A stretch of DNA of 64,000 bases from Pyropia yezoensis. Taxonomy: Eukaryota > Rhodophyta > Bangiophyceae > Bangiales > Bangiaceae. The DNA lies in the NCBI GenBank assembly GCA_009829735.1, contig CM020619.1:4169727-4233726 (forward strand). Direction: 5' to 3'. The notes beneath the pieces are model-generated. The model was given only the letters and a program-made list of their open reading frames with translations. It did not search any database and had not been told where the DNA came from. Below, one piece after another: positions 50,911 through 62,591 of the stretch; the stretch's first letter is position 1; each line of letters begins with the position of its first letter. A program made the position numbers and the translations under genes.

Positions 50911-53900
50911 TCACGTTGAGGGAGGGCTGTTAGGGTCTATCTCATTCCGGGCACAGTACGCCCGGACCTTCTCAGCGGGAAGGTCCTCCACATACTCCCA
51001 CGTATCATCCTTGGCTTTGTAGCCAAACCAACGCACCCTCAACATGAGGCGGTCAGTGTCTTCATCCCATCCGTGGTCGATGAGCTTATCGAACACGTAC
51101 TCCTGTGGGCCCTGTTTGGCCGCAGGCAGTGAGGGGAGGCGCCACGATTCCAACGCACGCGCCCAAGCTGGGTCGCATGCAGGCGGTGGTGCAACTTTGA
51201 CCACGTCCTGTCCGTTCACTGTGCGGACCCCATCGTCACTTTCGATGGTGAAGCGCCGCCCATCAGTACGAAGGACCTGGTACGGTCCCTTCGTCTGGAA
51301 TACCAGCTTACCCCCAGTTGGGGTGTGCGAATGTACCAGCACCCAGTCACCCTGCTCGGGGACATGTTTAGCATTGCGCACCTTTTTGTCAAAGGTACGC
51401 TTGTAGCGCTTTTGTGCTTTGTCCATCTCAGCCCTGACTTAAGGGATGAGGTTTTCAAGCCTAGCGGCGAACTCCGCCTTACTCTCAGTAGGAGTAGGCG
51501 TACTGCCACCATCCTCCCTAGTTGGGAGCGACCGCCGCACGGCAATAGACCGCACGCGACGGGGGGTCACAAAAGCGAGGGGTACTTCCCCTGTAGATGA
51601 GTGAACCTGCGAATTGTAGGCAGTAGTAAGGATAGAAATGTATTGGTCCCACGTCTTCACGTGCTCACTCACATAGTGGCGCAGCTGCCTAACAATAGTT
51701 TTGTTGAAGCGCTCCACCTGCCCATTAGTTTGTGGGTGGTAGGGGGTGGCATAGTTTGCCTTAACCCCCAGCATATCCAGCACTCCCTGAAACAGTACAG
51801 ACGCAAATTGCGGTCCATTGTCCGATAGTGTACTATCTGGGATGCCATACGCGGCAACCCAGTGATCTAGGAAGGCTGACACGACCGACATGGCCGTGAT
51901 CTCCGCCAGTGGGATCGCTCGCGTAAGTTTCGTGAAGCGGTCACAGATGACCAGGAGGTACTGGTTGCCCTCCTCGGTCACGGGCAGTGGCCCAAGGATG
52001 TCCATCGCCAACGCGGCGAAGGGCTCCTTGGCCGGGAACAATAGCATAGCCGTACTAGGCCGCCGTTCTATCAGACGGTTCTGTGCACAACTTGTGCAGG
52101 CAGCCACCCAACTGTAGATGTCCACCACCATGGACGGCCAGTAGTACCTGGTCCTCAGGGTCTGGTACAGTTTACTAGACCCCAGGTGTCCACCCGAGGG
52201 AGCGTTGTGCTCCCTCTCAAGGATACTGTCCTTGAGGGATGCGGGGACGACAAGTTGTTCGGTCCCCTGGAATACCCCCCTCCTCATGAGGAGGCCATCG
52301 TCTCCCAGAAAGGAACGCGTCTCTACCACTGTATCCAGTATATCCCTCTGCGACTTGCAGAAGGGATCCTCGGCCTGGGCCTTCACCACCTCGTCCAGGG
52401 ACAGGGGCAAGTACTTCTTGTTCCCTGGCGCCTCGGGGTTCAACGCCTGACCCGAGCGCGTGACTACCCCCACGATGGGGATGTCCTCATCGACTGGGTT
52501 AGTGTCCAGCCCCTCGGTCGGTACCCGAGAGAGGCCGTCGGCAAGGGCATGTTGCCTGCCAGGTCGGTATTCAATGTCAAAGTTGAAGGGTGCCAGTCGC
52601 ACCCTCCACCGGTTGAGACGAGTGTTCGTACAGTCCGTCTGAAAGATGAACTGCAACGCGCGGTGGTCACAGCGGATGAGGAACTTCTCACCCTCCAGGT
52701 AGTGACGAAGTGACGTCACCGCCCACACCACTGCGAGTCCTTCCAACTCGGTGACTCCATAGTTCTTCTCGGCCGAGTTCAGCCCCTTACTAAAGTATCC
52801 CACCGGCAAGTACTCCTTGTCCGGCTGCTGCTGAAGCAACACAAAACCAAGTTGGTCGTAGCTAGCGTCCACATCCAGGATGTAGTGGCCTCCCAACCTG
52901 GGAAAAGCCAAGATGGGGGGCTTCAGCAGAAGGTCCCGAAGAGTCTCAAAGGATTCCTGCTCCACCCGACTTGGGGGAGGTAGGTTCTTCGGTAGCGTTG
53001 AGCTAACGAGCTTATTCAGCGGGTTCGCCAACTTGGCGAAGCCTTTGGTGAGAGGTCGGTACACGTTACACATCCCGAGGAAGCTCCTCATCTGGGTCTG
53101 GGTCCGGGGGTACTGAGCCTTACGAATGGCCCTCAAGCTCTTCTCGTGAACACTGAGTCGCCCCGGACGGACAACATGTCCCAAGTACTCCACCTCTTGA
53201 GTAAAGAGGTGGCACTTACTCGTCTTCAGTGACACACCGGCGTCAGCAAGTAGCTTGAACACCTGGCCAAGATGGCCAATGTGTTCCTCCGGACTTCGGG
53301 AGAACACAATGATATCGTCTAGGTACACAAGACAGATCTGCCACCGTACTCCGGCCAGAATCATGTCCATAGCGCGCTGGAAAGTTGCCGGCGCGTTACA
53401 CAGACCAAACGGTAGGCGCTTGCACTGGTAGGTACCACAGTGACAGGTAAAGGTAGTTTTATGCCTGTCCTCCGGGGCAATGGGAATTTGCCAGTACCCC
53501 GCGTTACAGTCCAGGGTAGAGAACACGTTTGCCTCCCCCAGAGAGTCCAGACAGTCATCCATCCTAGGTAGGGGATAACTGTCCTTCACCGTGCTCTCGT
53601 TGAGCTTACGGTAGTCGATACAAAACCGGGGGGTCCCATCAACTTTGGGGACGATAACCACCGGACTCGCCCACTCGGCGTTGCTGGCCTCGATCACATC
53701 GAGGGCCTCCATGCGAGCAACTTGCTCCTTAACGAGGGCCCTTGAACGAGGTCCTCCCCTATACGGTTGTTGGCGTATAGGGGGTGCACCGGGCTTCAAC
53801 TCGATCCGGTGTTGGGTGGCTCTCATGAGTCCCAATTGACCATCCCACAACTTGTGATATTGGTCCAAGAGGCGTTCAACTTGAACCCTCAACCTGGGTG

Positions 53901-54894
53901 GAACACCCTCCATGTTCACATGGGGTCGAGGAGAGGCGGCCGACTTGGCTTGATGCTTCTCCTTTCCGGACTTCGGGTCGCTACTTGCGCCCGCGTTGAG
54001 GGTGACCGCTACTACCGGTCCCTCGTGTTGGTCGATATAGCCGAACTTGGCTCCCGACTTGAAGTACTTGGGCGTCGGGCTCAGGTTCATCACCTGGATC
54101 CTCCACGGGACTCCGGCTTTGGAGTCCATCGTGCCAAGGGCAACATGCACTTGGTGCTTGCGAGCAAGACGGGGGTGAGGGTGCACCAACCCGTTCCCCG
54201 TAAAATCAGTTACAACATCAACGTGCGCCACCGAGTTGGGGGGCAACGTGACTTTGCGGGCGAAACGCAGGGTAGCAGTAAACCCTTCCCTCACCGAACA
54301 AACAGGCTTCGACTGTGAGACTGTCACAGGAGCCACAGACTTTCCCTTACCAAGGATGGGGATAGTCTCCCCATTCATCAACTTGACCCAGTACTCAGGG
54401 CCACAAATCAAAGGCACTTGTGTAACAACATAAGGGGTACCCAGAAGCAGGGGTACCGATATATTCTCAACTACGCCATAGGTCACGTCGACCTCATGGG
54501 TCCCCAACCTAGTTGGTAGGGTCACGGCACCAACGATGGGAAGTACCCCACCATTGATGTCAATCATATGGTCAGCTTTGGACCTCCAGCGTTGGAGCTT
54601 CACCTCCTTCGGTAATAGCGACTTGCGTATCAAGGAGGCTCCTGACCCGGTATCAAGTACGATACGGGCACAACAGGCGCGGCCGGGGGCAAGTTGCACC
54701 CGTCCAGCCACCTGGAAGTTCTCACTCGTCAGCACCGCGATGACCCGACGTGGGTTTACGTTCTTGGGGAGTCCTACCCGAGGTGGGCGGACTCCCTTAG
54801 GTCGCCGCAGTATCCGGCACGGTTGGTTCGTCCTCCTGGCCCACTTGGCCGAGGCTGCCGTTGTGAGCTTCGGACGACCAGCCCCAACGGTCAT
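50911..54894 (-). pseudogene. Gypsy copy 2 pol, nearly intact
   Basis: Protease, RT (YLDD active site intact), RNase H and integrase run without interruption from 54894 to a TAA at 51439-51441. After it the same frame carries the integrase C-terminal region and the chromodomain (ending at 50911). The stop replaces a Lys codon present in copy 1, together with a change in the next codon. All RT and integrase catalytic residues I can see are present (DTGSG, YLDD, SDNGPQF, NGQVERFNKT). Only the last 170 residues, including the chromodomain, are cut off. Confidence 0.94.
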
Positions 54895-56861
54895 TCGTTT
54901 CCCGCCGACTTGGCGTCCGAATCTGAGGGCGGGGAGGAAGACGACGAGTCCGAGGACGACGTGTCCGCCTCCTCCGCCGAGGGTGTGGCGACCGCAACGA
55001 CCGGTCGAGACCCACCCTCGCGGCGTGAGCGTACTTCGTTCGTAGCCGACTTTTTACTCGCATTCCTAACAAGTTGTTGGATGCGTTTACTCAACTTGGG
55101 GCAATCATATGCCCAGTGACCATCGGAGTTGCAGTTTCAACACCGATGGTCTGTTCCGGGAGGGATCTTCCCAACTGGGGAAGACGAAGGGATACCCTGG
55201 GAAGTTCCCACGGCAGCTACCACCCTCTCCTTGCGGATTCGGCGTGCCTCTCTCAACTCTCTGGCCTGGCGCGCCTCCTCCCGTTCCTTGGCCAACTCGG
55301 CCCGACGCTCCTGGCGTTGTTCCTCCCGCAACTTGCGGTAGGCCTCGCCTCTGCGATAGGCGAACCTGGCCAACTCGGCCAGGGTCGCCCGGGCAGTGTT
55401 ATGCTCCCGGGTCTCCATCCGGACTGACCAATGGAGTCCCTCCACAAACCGACTCTTCACCACAGCTTGTGGATGAAGAAACCCACAAAGATTGTTGAGC
55501 TTACGGACTCACTCCGCAAAGGACAACTCGTCCTCCGCCTCTTCCTGATGGGCTTGCGTAAACTCCTCGACTTGAGAAGCCAACGCTGCCTCATCAACCA
55601 TGGCTCTCAACAACCAGTTGACGAGCTCCAAATAGGACGTCACCTCCCCAGCGCCTCCACTTGAGGAGCTGGGCATGACGGACATAAGTTCTGTCCGTAG
55701 GTCGCCCTTCGTAAACTCCTGTAGCATGTAAAAAGCCATGCCTTCACTTATGGCATTGTCGTCACAGGCTTTTGTGAAACGACGTAGGAACTCAAAGACA
55801 CGGAGGGGGGGAGTTCCGTCCCACTCCGCTTTGTGCCCAAAAGAATGAAGTGCATTCTTCTTGGCACGGCCCATGGCTCGGGCCTGGTCAGGACCATACG
55901 CCACCGACTTGTTGTGGAGGGCGTAGGTCTCACAGTCAAAGATCCTCTGGTAGACCGGGTTGGCTACCTGGATCTTGGGCGGCACCTCACGTTGAGGGAA
56001 CAGCCGCTGTGGCACTGGGGTAAGTTGACCCTCAGCGCCTGTAGTCTGGTACGGCGAGCTTGGTGTAGCCGCCGGCGTTTCCGAGGGGAACTCCCCCGTG
56101 AAGGGCGTACGCCCCACCGAGAATGGTGCGGCTCCCACGTTGGGAGTCACAGGGGTCCCCCCCTGTTCGGGGCGACCCGGAATAGGCGTCAGGAGAGATT
56201 CCCCCTGCGCCTGCGGGCTCGAAAGCCCCAGTCCGGTCTGGACATTAAGGCCATCTGGCAAACTCGCCACAATCTGATTCAGAATAGTATTCGTCATCGT
56301 GACCACCAGGTCCGGCAAAGTCTGCCGCAACACATTGGTCGCCTCCCGACGGACAGTTTCCGCGAGGAGTGGATTGACGACTCCAGTTGAGTCTCGGTCC
56401 GCCTCCGGGAGTCCACCTGAGGGGTAACCACGTTCCTCAGGGGTCTCAACCGGGGGCATGGGCGCGAGCCCATCGCCGACCAACGGAGGTCCGCCGTCCT
56501 CCGAAAGCCTAGTTGGCGACGGCTCCAAGCCAAAGTTGGCTCCAACCCGAGTGGAACCCGCGGGGACAGTCCTCACCCCTTGGGACGTTCCCGTTGAGTA
56601 CACCACGCGGTGGCCAGACTTCGGCCCACCCACATCAGAAGTGTCACCCGAGTGAACTCCCGACTGAGTCGGGGTGGCCTGTTGCCCGCCCGTACTTCCA
56701 GTCCTGCTGGCTTGAGGGATCTCTAGTCCCTCTGCGACCCCAGGTAAACCCACCTGTGTCTCACCAGTATTCAAAGGCACTGAAGTACGTGCGTCACCCG
56801 TGTACTCCCCGGACGACGGGGGGTCCGAACTAGCCATGTTGGCTGACGATCCGTATGACAC
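54891..56861 (-). pseudogene. Gypsy copy 2 gag with two stops
   Basis: Same protein as copy 1 gag, but with TGA at 55509-55511 (an Arg codon in copy 1) and TGA at 55137-55139 (the Trp of the zinc knuckle, C-W-N-C). The frame is otherwise kept to the end. Copy 3 has exactly the same two stops. Confidence 0.95.
54897..54903 (-). promoter_or_regulatory. -1 frameshift slippery site GGGAAAC, copy 2
   Basis: Same heptamer, phase and distance to the gag stop (54891-54893) as in copy 1. Confidence 0.75.
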
Positions 56862-56938
56862 GGTCCAAGTCCACCGTTCCTCTGAGACAGAGGGCCCCCT
56901 ACACCCGGGTGCACCCGGAGGTAAAGCTTACCTCTGTC

Positions 56939-56954
56939 CCCTGCTGCTCCACCA
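56939..56954 (-). promoter_or_regulatory. Primer-binding site, gypsy copy 2
   Basis: TGGTGGAGCAGCAGGG on the minus strand, two bases after the 5' LTR, identical to copy 1. Confidence 0.8.
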
Positions 56955-56956
56955 AA

Positions 56957-57424
56957 TGTGGCAAAAACCACAAGCACACACGGCACCCAAGTTGGGGCGG
57001 TGTGCTAGGGCTGCCTCCCGTGTCGGGGAACCGGAAGAAGTGCAAGTCGCACACACTCTGTCCCTGTTGTGGGGCAAACCCCCCACGGACAAACAAGAGG
57101 ATGGTGTGTGGTCCAACAGTTTCTTGGTCGGGACGGGGACGCAGGGCCAAGCCCCGCTGTCCCTCCCCTTATCCCCCCAGGGTCCACTCAGAATCTCGCC
57201 ACTCAGAATCTCCCACCCCAGCACCTGCCCACCGGGCCACACGAAAATTCAAGACGATAAATGCAGAAAACCCTCAAATCCAAGTTGGATTTACTACTAA
57301 GCTAACTATCCCAAACTTAGGGAATATGAACCCAAATGCAGGGGGAGGAACGGATCAGGCTAGTGGCCTGCCGCCCCTTGCATGGCACGTGTTGCCCCCC
57401 TACCTGGGGGTCAATACTGCCACA
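56957..57424 (-). repeat. Gypsy copy 2, right (5') LTR
   Basis: 468 bp ending ACTGCCACA, then directly GCTAGCGTCCAC, which belongs to the RT/RNase H region of the next copy. Confidence 0.95.
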
Positions 57425-59458
57425 GCTAGCGTCCACATCCAGGATGTAGTGGCCTCCCAACCTGGGAAAAGCCAAGATGGGGGGCTTCAGCAGAAGGTCC
57501 CGAAGAGTCTCAAAGGATTCCTGCTCCACCCGACTTGGGGGAGGTAGGTTCTTCGGTAGCGTTGAGCTCACTAGCTCATTCAACGGCTTCGCCACCTTGG
57601 CGAAGCCTTTGGTGAAACGTCGGTACACGTTACACATCCCGAGGAAGCTCCTCATCTGGGTCTGGGTCCGGGGGTACTGAGCCTTACGAATGGCCCTCAA
57701 GTTCTTCTCGTGAACACTGAGTCGCCCCGGACGGACAACATGTCCCAAGTACTCCACCTCTTGAGTAAAGAGGTGGCACTTACTCGTCTTCAGTGACACA
57801 CCGGCGTCAGCAAGTAGCTTGAACACCTGGCCAAGATGGCCAATGTGTTCCTCCGGACTTCGGGAGAACACAATGATATCGTCTAGGTACACAAGACAGA
57901 TCTGCCACCGTACTCCGGCCAGAATCATGTCCATAGCGCGCTGGAAAGTTGCCGGCGCGTTACACAGACCAAACGGTAGGCGCTTGCACTGGTAGGTACC
58001 ACAGTGACAGGTAAAGGTAGTTTTATGCCTGTCCTCCGGGGCAATGGGAATTTGCCAGTACCCCGCGTTACAGTCCAGGGTAGAGAATACGTTTGCCTCC
58101 CCCAGAGAGTCCAGACAGTCATCCATCCTAGGTAGGGGATAACTGTCCTTCACCGTGCTCTCGTTGAGCTTACGGTAGTCGATACAAAACCGGGGGGTCC
58201 CATCAACTTTGGGGACGATAACCACCGGACTCGCCCACTCGGCGTTGCTGGCCTCGATCACATCGAGGGCCTCCATGCGAGCAACTTGCTCCTTAACGAG
58301 GGCCCTTGAACGAGGTCCTCCCCTATACGGTTGTTGGCGTATAGGGGGTGCACCGGGCTTCAACTCGATCCGGTGTTGGGTGGCTCTCATGAGTCCCAAT
58401 TGACCATCCCACAACTTGTGATATTGGTCCAAGAGGCGTTCAACGTGAACCCTCAACCTGGGTGGAACACCTTCCATGTTCACATGGGGTCGAGGAGAGG
58501 CGGCCGACTTGGCTTGATGCTTCTCCTTTCCGGACTTCGGGTCGCTACTTGCGCCCGCGTTGAGGGTGACCGCTACTACCGGTCCCTCGTGTTGGTCGAT
58601 ATAGCCGAACTTGGCTCCCGACTTGAAGTACTTGGGCGTCGGGCTCAGGTTCATCACCTGGATCCTCCACGGGACTCCGGCTTTGGAGTCCATCGTGCCA
58701 AGGGCAACATGCACTTGGTGCTTGCGAGCAAGACGGGGGTGAGGGTGCACCAACCCGTTCCCCGTAAAATCAGTTACAACATCAACGTGCGCCACCGAGT
58801 TGGGGGGCAACGTGACTTTGCGGGCTAAACGCAGGGTAGCAGTAAACCCTTCCCTCACCGAACAAACAGGCTTCGACTGTGAGACTGTCACAGGAGCCAC
58901 AGACTTTCCCTTACCAAGGATGGGGATAGTCTCCCCATTCATCAACTTGACCCAGTACTCAGGGCCACAAATCAAAGGCACTTGTGTAACAACATAAGGG
59001 GTACCCAGAAGCAGGGGTACCGATATATTCTCAACTACGCCATAGGTCACGTCGACCTCATGGGTCCCCAACCTAGTTGGTAGGGTCACGGCACCAACGA
59101 TGGGAAGTACCCCACCATTGATGTCAATCATATGGTCAGCTTTGGACCTCCAGCGTTGGAGCTTCACCTCCTTCGGTAATAGCGACTTGCGTATCAAGGA
59201 GGCTCCTGACCCGGTATCAAGTACGATACGGGCACAACAGGCGCGGCCGGGGGCAAGTTGCACCCGTCCAGCCACCTGGAAGTTCTCACCCGTCAGCACC
59301 GCGATGACCCGACGTGGGTTTACGTTCTTGGGGAGTCCTACCCGAGGTGGGCGGACTCCCTTAGGTCGCCGCAGTATCCGGCACGGTTGGTTCGTCCTCC
59401 TGGCCCACTTGGCCGAGGCTGCCGTTGTGAGCTTCGGACGACCAGCCCCAACGGTCAT
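57425..59458 (-). pseudogene. Gypsy copy 3 pol fragment (protease and RT)
   Basis: Open from 59458 through protease (DTGSG) and RT (YLDD intact) to the copy 2 junction. The last true residues are DVDAS; the frame then runs into LTR sequence. Compared with copy 2 it has a few substitutions, for example GENFQ versus SENFQ near residue 56. Confidence 0.95.
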
Positions 59459-61425
59459 TCGTTTCCCGCCGACTTGGCGTCCGAATCTGAGGGCGGGGAG
59501 GAAGACGACGAGTCCGAGGACGACGTGTCCGCCTCCTCCGCCGAGGGTGTGGCGACCGCAACGACCGGTCGAGACCCACCCTCGCGGCGTGAGCGTACTT
59601 CGTTCGTAGCCGACTTTTTACTCGCATTCCTAACAAGTTGTTGGATGCGTTTACTCAACTTGGGGCAATCATATGCCCAGTGACCATCGGAGTTGCAGTT
59701 TCAACACCGATGGTCTGTTCCGGGAGGGATCTTCCCAACTGGGGAAGACGAAGGGATACCCTGGGAAGTTCCCACGGCAGCTACCACCCTCTCCTTGCGG
59801 ATTCGGCGTGCCTCTCTCAACTCTCTGGCCTGGCGCGCCTCCTCCCGTTCCTTGGCCAACTCGGCCCGACGCTCCTGGCGTTGTTCCTCCCGCAACTTGC
59901 GGTAGGCCTCGCCTCTGCGATAGGCGAACCTGGCCAACTCGGCCAGGGTCGCCCGGGCAGTGTTATGCTCCCGGGTCTCCATCCGGACTGACCAATGGAG
60001 TCCCTCCACAAACCGACTCTTCACCACAGCTTGTGGATGAAAAAACCCACAAAGATTGTTGAGCTTACGGACTCACTCCGCAAAGGACAACTCGTCCTCT
60101 GCCTCTTCCTGATGGGCTTGCGTAAACTCCTCGACTTGAGAAGCCAACGCTGCCTCATCAACCATGGCTCTCAACAACCAGTTGACGAGCTCCAAATAGG
60201 ACGTCACCTCCCCAGCGCCTCCACTTGAGGAGCTGGGCATGACGGACATAAGTTCTGTCCGTAGGTCGCCCTTCGTAAACTCCTGTAGCATGTAAAAAGC
60301 CATGCCTTCACTTATGGCATTGTCGTCACAGGCTTTTGTGAAACGACGTAGGAACTCAAAGACACGGAGGGGGGGAGTTCCGTCCCACTCCGCTTTGTGC
60401 CCAAAAGAATGAAGTGCATTCTTCTTGGCACGGCCCATGGCTCGGGCCTGGTCAGGACCATACGCCACCGACTTGTTGTGGAGGGCGTAGGTCTCACAGT
60501 CAAAGATCCTCTGGTAGACCGGGTTGGCTACCTGGATCTTGGGCGGCACCTCACGTTGAGGGAACAGCCGCTGTGGCACTGGGGTAAGTTGACCCTCAGC
60601 GCCTGTAGTCTGGTACGGCGAGCTTGGTGTAGCCGCCGGCGTTTCCGAGGGGAACTCCCCCGTGAAGGGCGTACGCCCCACCGAGAATGGTGCGGCTCCC
60701 ACGTTGGGAGTCACAGGGGTCCCCCCCTGTTCGGGGCGACCCGGAATAGGCGTCAGGAGAGATTCCCCCTGCGCCTGCGGGCTCGAAAGCCCCAGTCCGG
60801 TCTGGACATTAAGGCCATCTGGCAAACTCGCCACAATCTGATTCAGAATAGTATTCGTCATCGTGACCACCAGGTCCGGCAAAGTCTGCCGCAACACATT
60901 GGTCGCCTCCCGACGGACAGTTTCCGCGAGGAGTGGATTGACGACTCCAGTTGAGTCTCGGTCCGCCTCCGGGAGTCCACCTGAGGGGTAACCACGTTCC
61001 TCAGGGGTCTCAACCGGGGGCATGGGCGCGAGCCCATCGCCGACCAACGGAGGTCCGCCGTCCTCCGAAAGCCTAGTTGGCGACGGCTCCAAGCCAAAGT
61101 TGGCTCCAACCCGAGTGGAACCCGCGGGGACAGTCCTCACCCCTTGGGACGTTCCCGTTGAGTACACCACGCGGTGGCCAGACTTCGGCCCACCCACATC
61201 AGAAGTGTCACCCGAGTGAACTCCCGACTGAGTCGGGGTGGCCTGTTGCCCACCCGTACTTCCAGTCCTGCTGGCTTGAGGGACCTCTAGTCCCTCTGCG
61301 ACCCCAGGTAAACCCACCTGTGTCTCACCAGTATTCAAAGGCACTGAAGTACGTGCGTCACCCGTGTACTCCCCGGACGACGGGGGGTCCGAACTAGCCA
61401 TGTTGGCTGACGATCCGTATGACAC
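59455..61425 (-). pseudogene. Gypsy copy 3 gag with two stops
   Basis: TGA at 60073-60075 and 59701-59703, at the same codons as in copy 2. Otherwise the frame is maintained across the capsid-like region, zinc knuckle and Ser/Asp tail. Confidence 0.95.
59461..59467 (-). promoter_or_regulatory. -1 frameshift slippery site GGGAAAC, copy 3
   Basis: Same heptamer and phase as copies 1 and 2; the gag stop is at 59455-59457. Confidence 0.75.
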
Positions 61426-61502
61426 GGTCCAAGTCCACCGTTCCTCTGAGACAGAGGGCCCCCTACACCCGGGTGCACCCGGAGGTAAAGTTTACCTCTG
61501 TC

Positions 61503-61518
61503 CCCTGCTGCTCCACCA
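61503..61518 (-). promoter_or_regulatory. Primer-binding site, gypsy copy 3
   Basis: Identical to the other copies, but it now borders non-LTR DNA three bases into the lost 5' LTR. Confidence 0.75.
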
Positions 61519-61549
61519 AATGTAGCAGAAGTCACCTTGAAATCGCCGG

Positions 61550-61632
61550 AAAAATCGATGTTGCATGCCCGGAATCGAACCCACGCCATGGAACATATGT
61601 TAACCAGGCGTTGTGGACCACTGCGCCACGGG
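61550..61632 (-). ncRNA. tRNA-like sequence with A and B boxes (SINE head or tRNA relic)
   Basis: The minus strand has TGGCGCAGTGG (A box, 61618-61628) and GGTTCGATTCC (B box, 61571-61581), both perfect to the RNA polymerase III consensus and at tRNA-like spacing. A TTTTT terminator follows at 61550-61554. A proper cloverleaf does not form: the T-stem and acceptor pair poorly and no clear anticodon loop is visible. It is therefore more likely a tRNA-derived element or decayed tRNA than a working tRNA gene. It sits about 30 bp from the truncated end of chromovirus copy 3. Confidence 0.5.
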
Positions 61633-61639
61633 TTGAATC

Positions 61640-62590
61640 CTTGACATCTTGGGCCAGATATGGGCTTTTCACCCCAAATCCTTACATCACCGATCGCTGG
61701 GTCCGTTATACGTGGCAGTCGCGATACTGCCACAGAATTCTCGTGGCTCGTTGGGAGGGAGGAGGGGTAGAGGACGCGCCAAGAGGACGTCACTGGCGCT
61801 CTAACGTTGTGCTGCGACTGCTGGGTTGGCGCCCAACCACGCTTGTTCTTGGTGGCGCATTGTGGGAGACGTACAATTGCTCATGTATTTAGTTCACAAT
61901 CAAAAGGTCAAAAATTACATATCGGTTATAAATTAAATATGTCTTTAATTAAAGCATGCTTTAATCAAAGGCGACTGAGTAAAAGCATGCACTTTGCCAA
62001 CCATGCTGTGCTACGTGGGATGGTTATTGTCGATGCGTCAGCCCCCCCCGCCACGGATCTGAACGTCGTGGCTGCTCGAGCCAGACCTTGATGGAAGGGG
62101 CACCGGGCAGGGCCCCTCGTCGGATGGAACTGGCTCTCTTGGAAGGCGGCGATGGCGCTCCCCGCCCGGCGACGTGGGCGCGAGAAGTGCGCCACGGGAC
62201 GGTACGGGGGGGCCGCAGTGCTGGGCGGTGGGGGAGGGGGTTTGCCAGCTACCGAGAGGAGGGCCGCCGCAGCTGGCGTGACTGGGCGAGGGAGAGGGGA
62301 GCCGGTGCCGCCCGACCCTACTCCGCTGGGCTGCTTCTCATGATGGATGGCAGCTACAAGAGCGCTGCCGGCGGCGGGGAGGGGAGCGCGTCGCAGTCAA
62401 TCATAGCAACCTGTCCCACACGCCCACGGAACCGACGTAGCGCCCACTGCCCCCTCTGCCCTGCCCTTCCTCAGCCTCGCACCTTCCCCCCGCTTCCCTA
62501 CCCCCGACTTGCCGCCGTCTACCTTGACCATTGACCTCGCCTCTCCCCTTCCCCCCCTCCCTGCCCCCGCTCGGCACCACCTGTACTCGT
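61640..62590. other. Intergenic, with AT-rich island and GST upstream region
   Basis: 61880-61990 is AT-rich and holds an 18-bp perfect palindrome. From 62090 the sequence becomes GC-rich and leads into the glutathione transferase start. No gene recognised. Confidence 0.5.
61948..61965. repeat. 18-bp perfect palindrome in AT-rich island
   Basis: ATTAAAGCATGCTTTAAT reads the same on both strands. Related ATTAAAGCA words occur near 47195-47215, in another AT-rich island on the far side of the chromovirus cluster. Confidence 0.85.
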
Positions 62591-62591
62591 C

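Larger units (their letters stand above)
48046..57424 (-). mobile_element. Ty3/gypsy chromovirus, copy 2
   Basis: Same family and orientation as copy 1, with LTRs at 48046-48516 and 56957-57424. Flanks do not match: GAACT precedes the left LTR, whereas GCTAG follows the right one and is the start of an RT segment of copy 3. So this is not a simple insertion. The LTRs differ by about six substitutions plus a 2-bp C-run indel and a base near the edge. The antisense ORF is intact. Pol has a single stop and the RT YLDD is intact. Gag has two stops. Confidence 0.93.
57425..61523 (-). mobile_element. Ty3/gypsy chromovirus, copy 3 (truncated at both ends)
   Basis: Keeps the 5' leader, gag, protease and RT up to the DVDAS segment at the RT/RNase H border, where it abuts copy 2's LTR. 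RNase H, integrase, chromodomain, antisense ORF and 3' LTR are missing. At the other end only the first three LTR bases (TGT, 61521-61523) remain before unrelated DNA, so the 5' LTR is also gone. Sequence is nearly identical to copy 2, including both gag stops. Confidence 0.93.

Noticed and set aside
57317-59458. 713-codon frame as one chromovirus protein
   Set aside because: The last ~35 residues are LTR sequence of copy 2; true pol stops at the 57424/57425 junction.
61550-61632. Calling a functional tRNA gene
   Set aside because: A and B boxes fit, but the T-stem and acceptor stem do not pair and no anticodon loop is clear.
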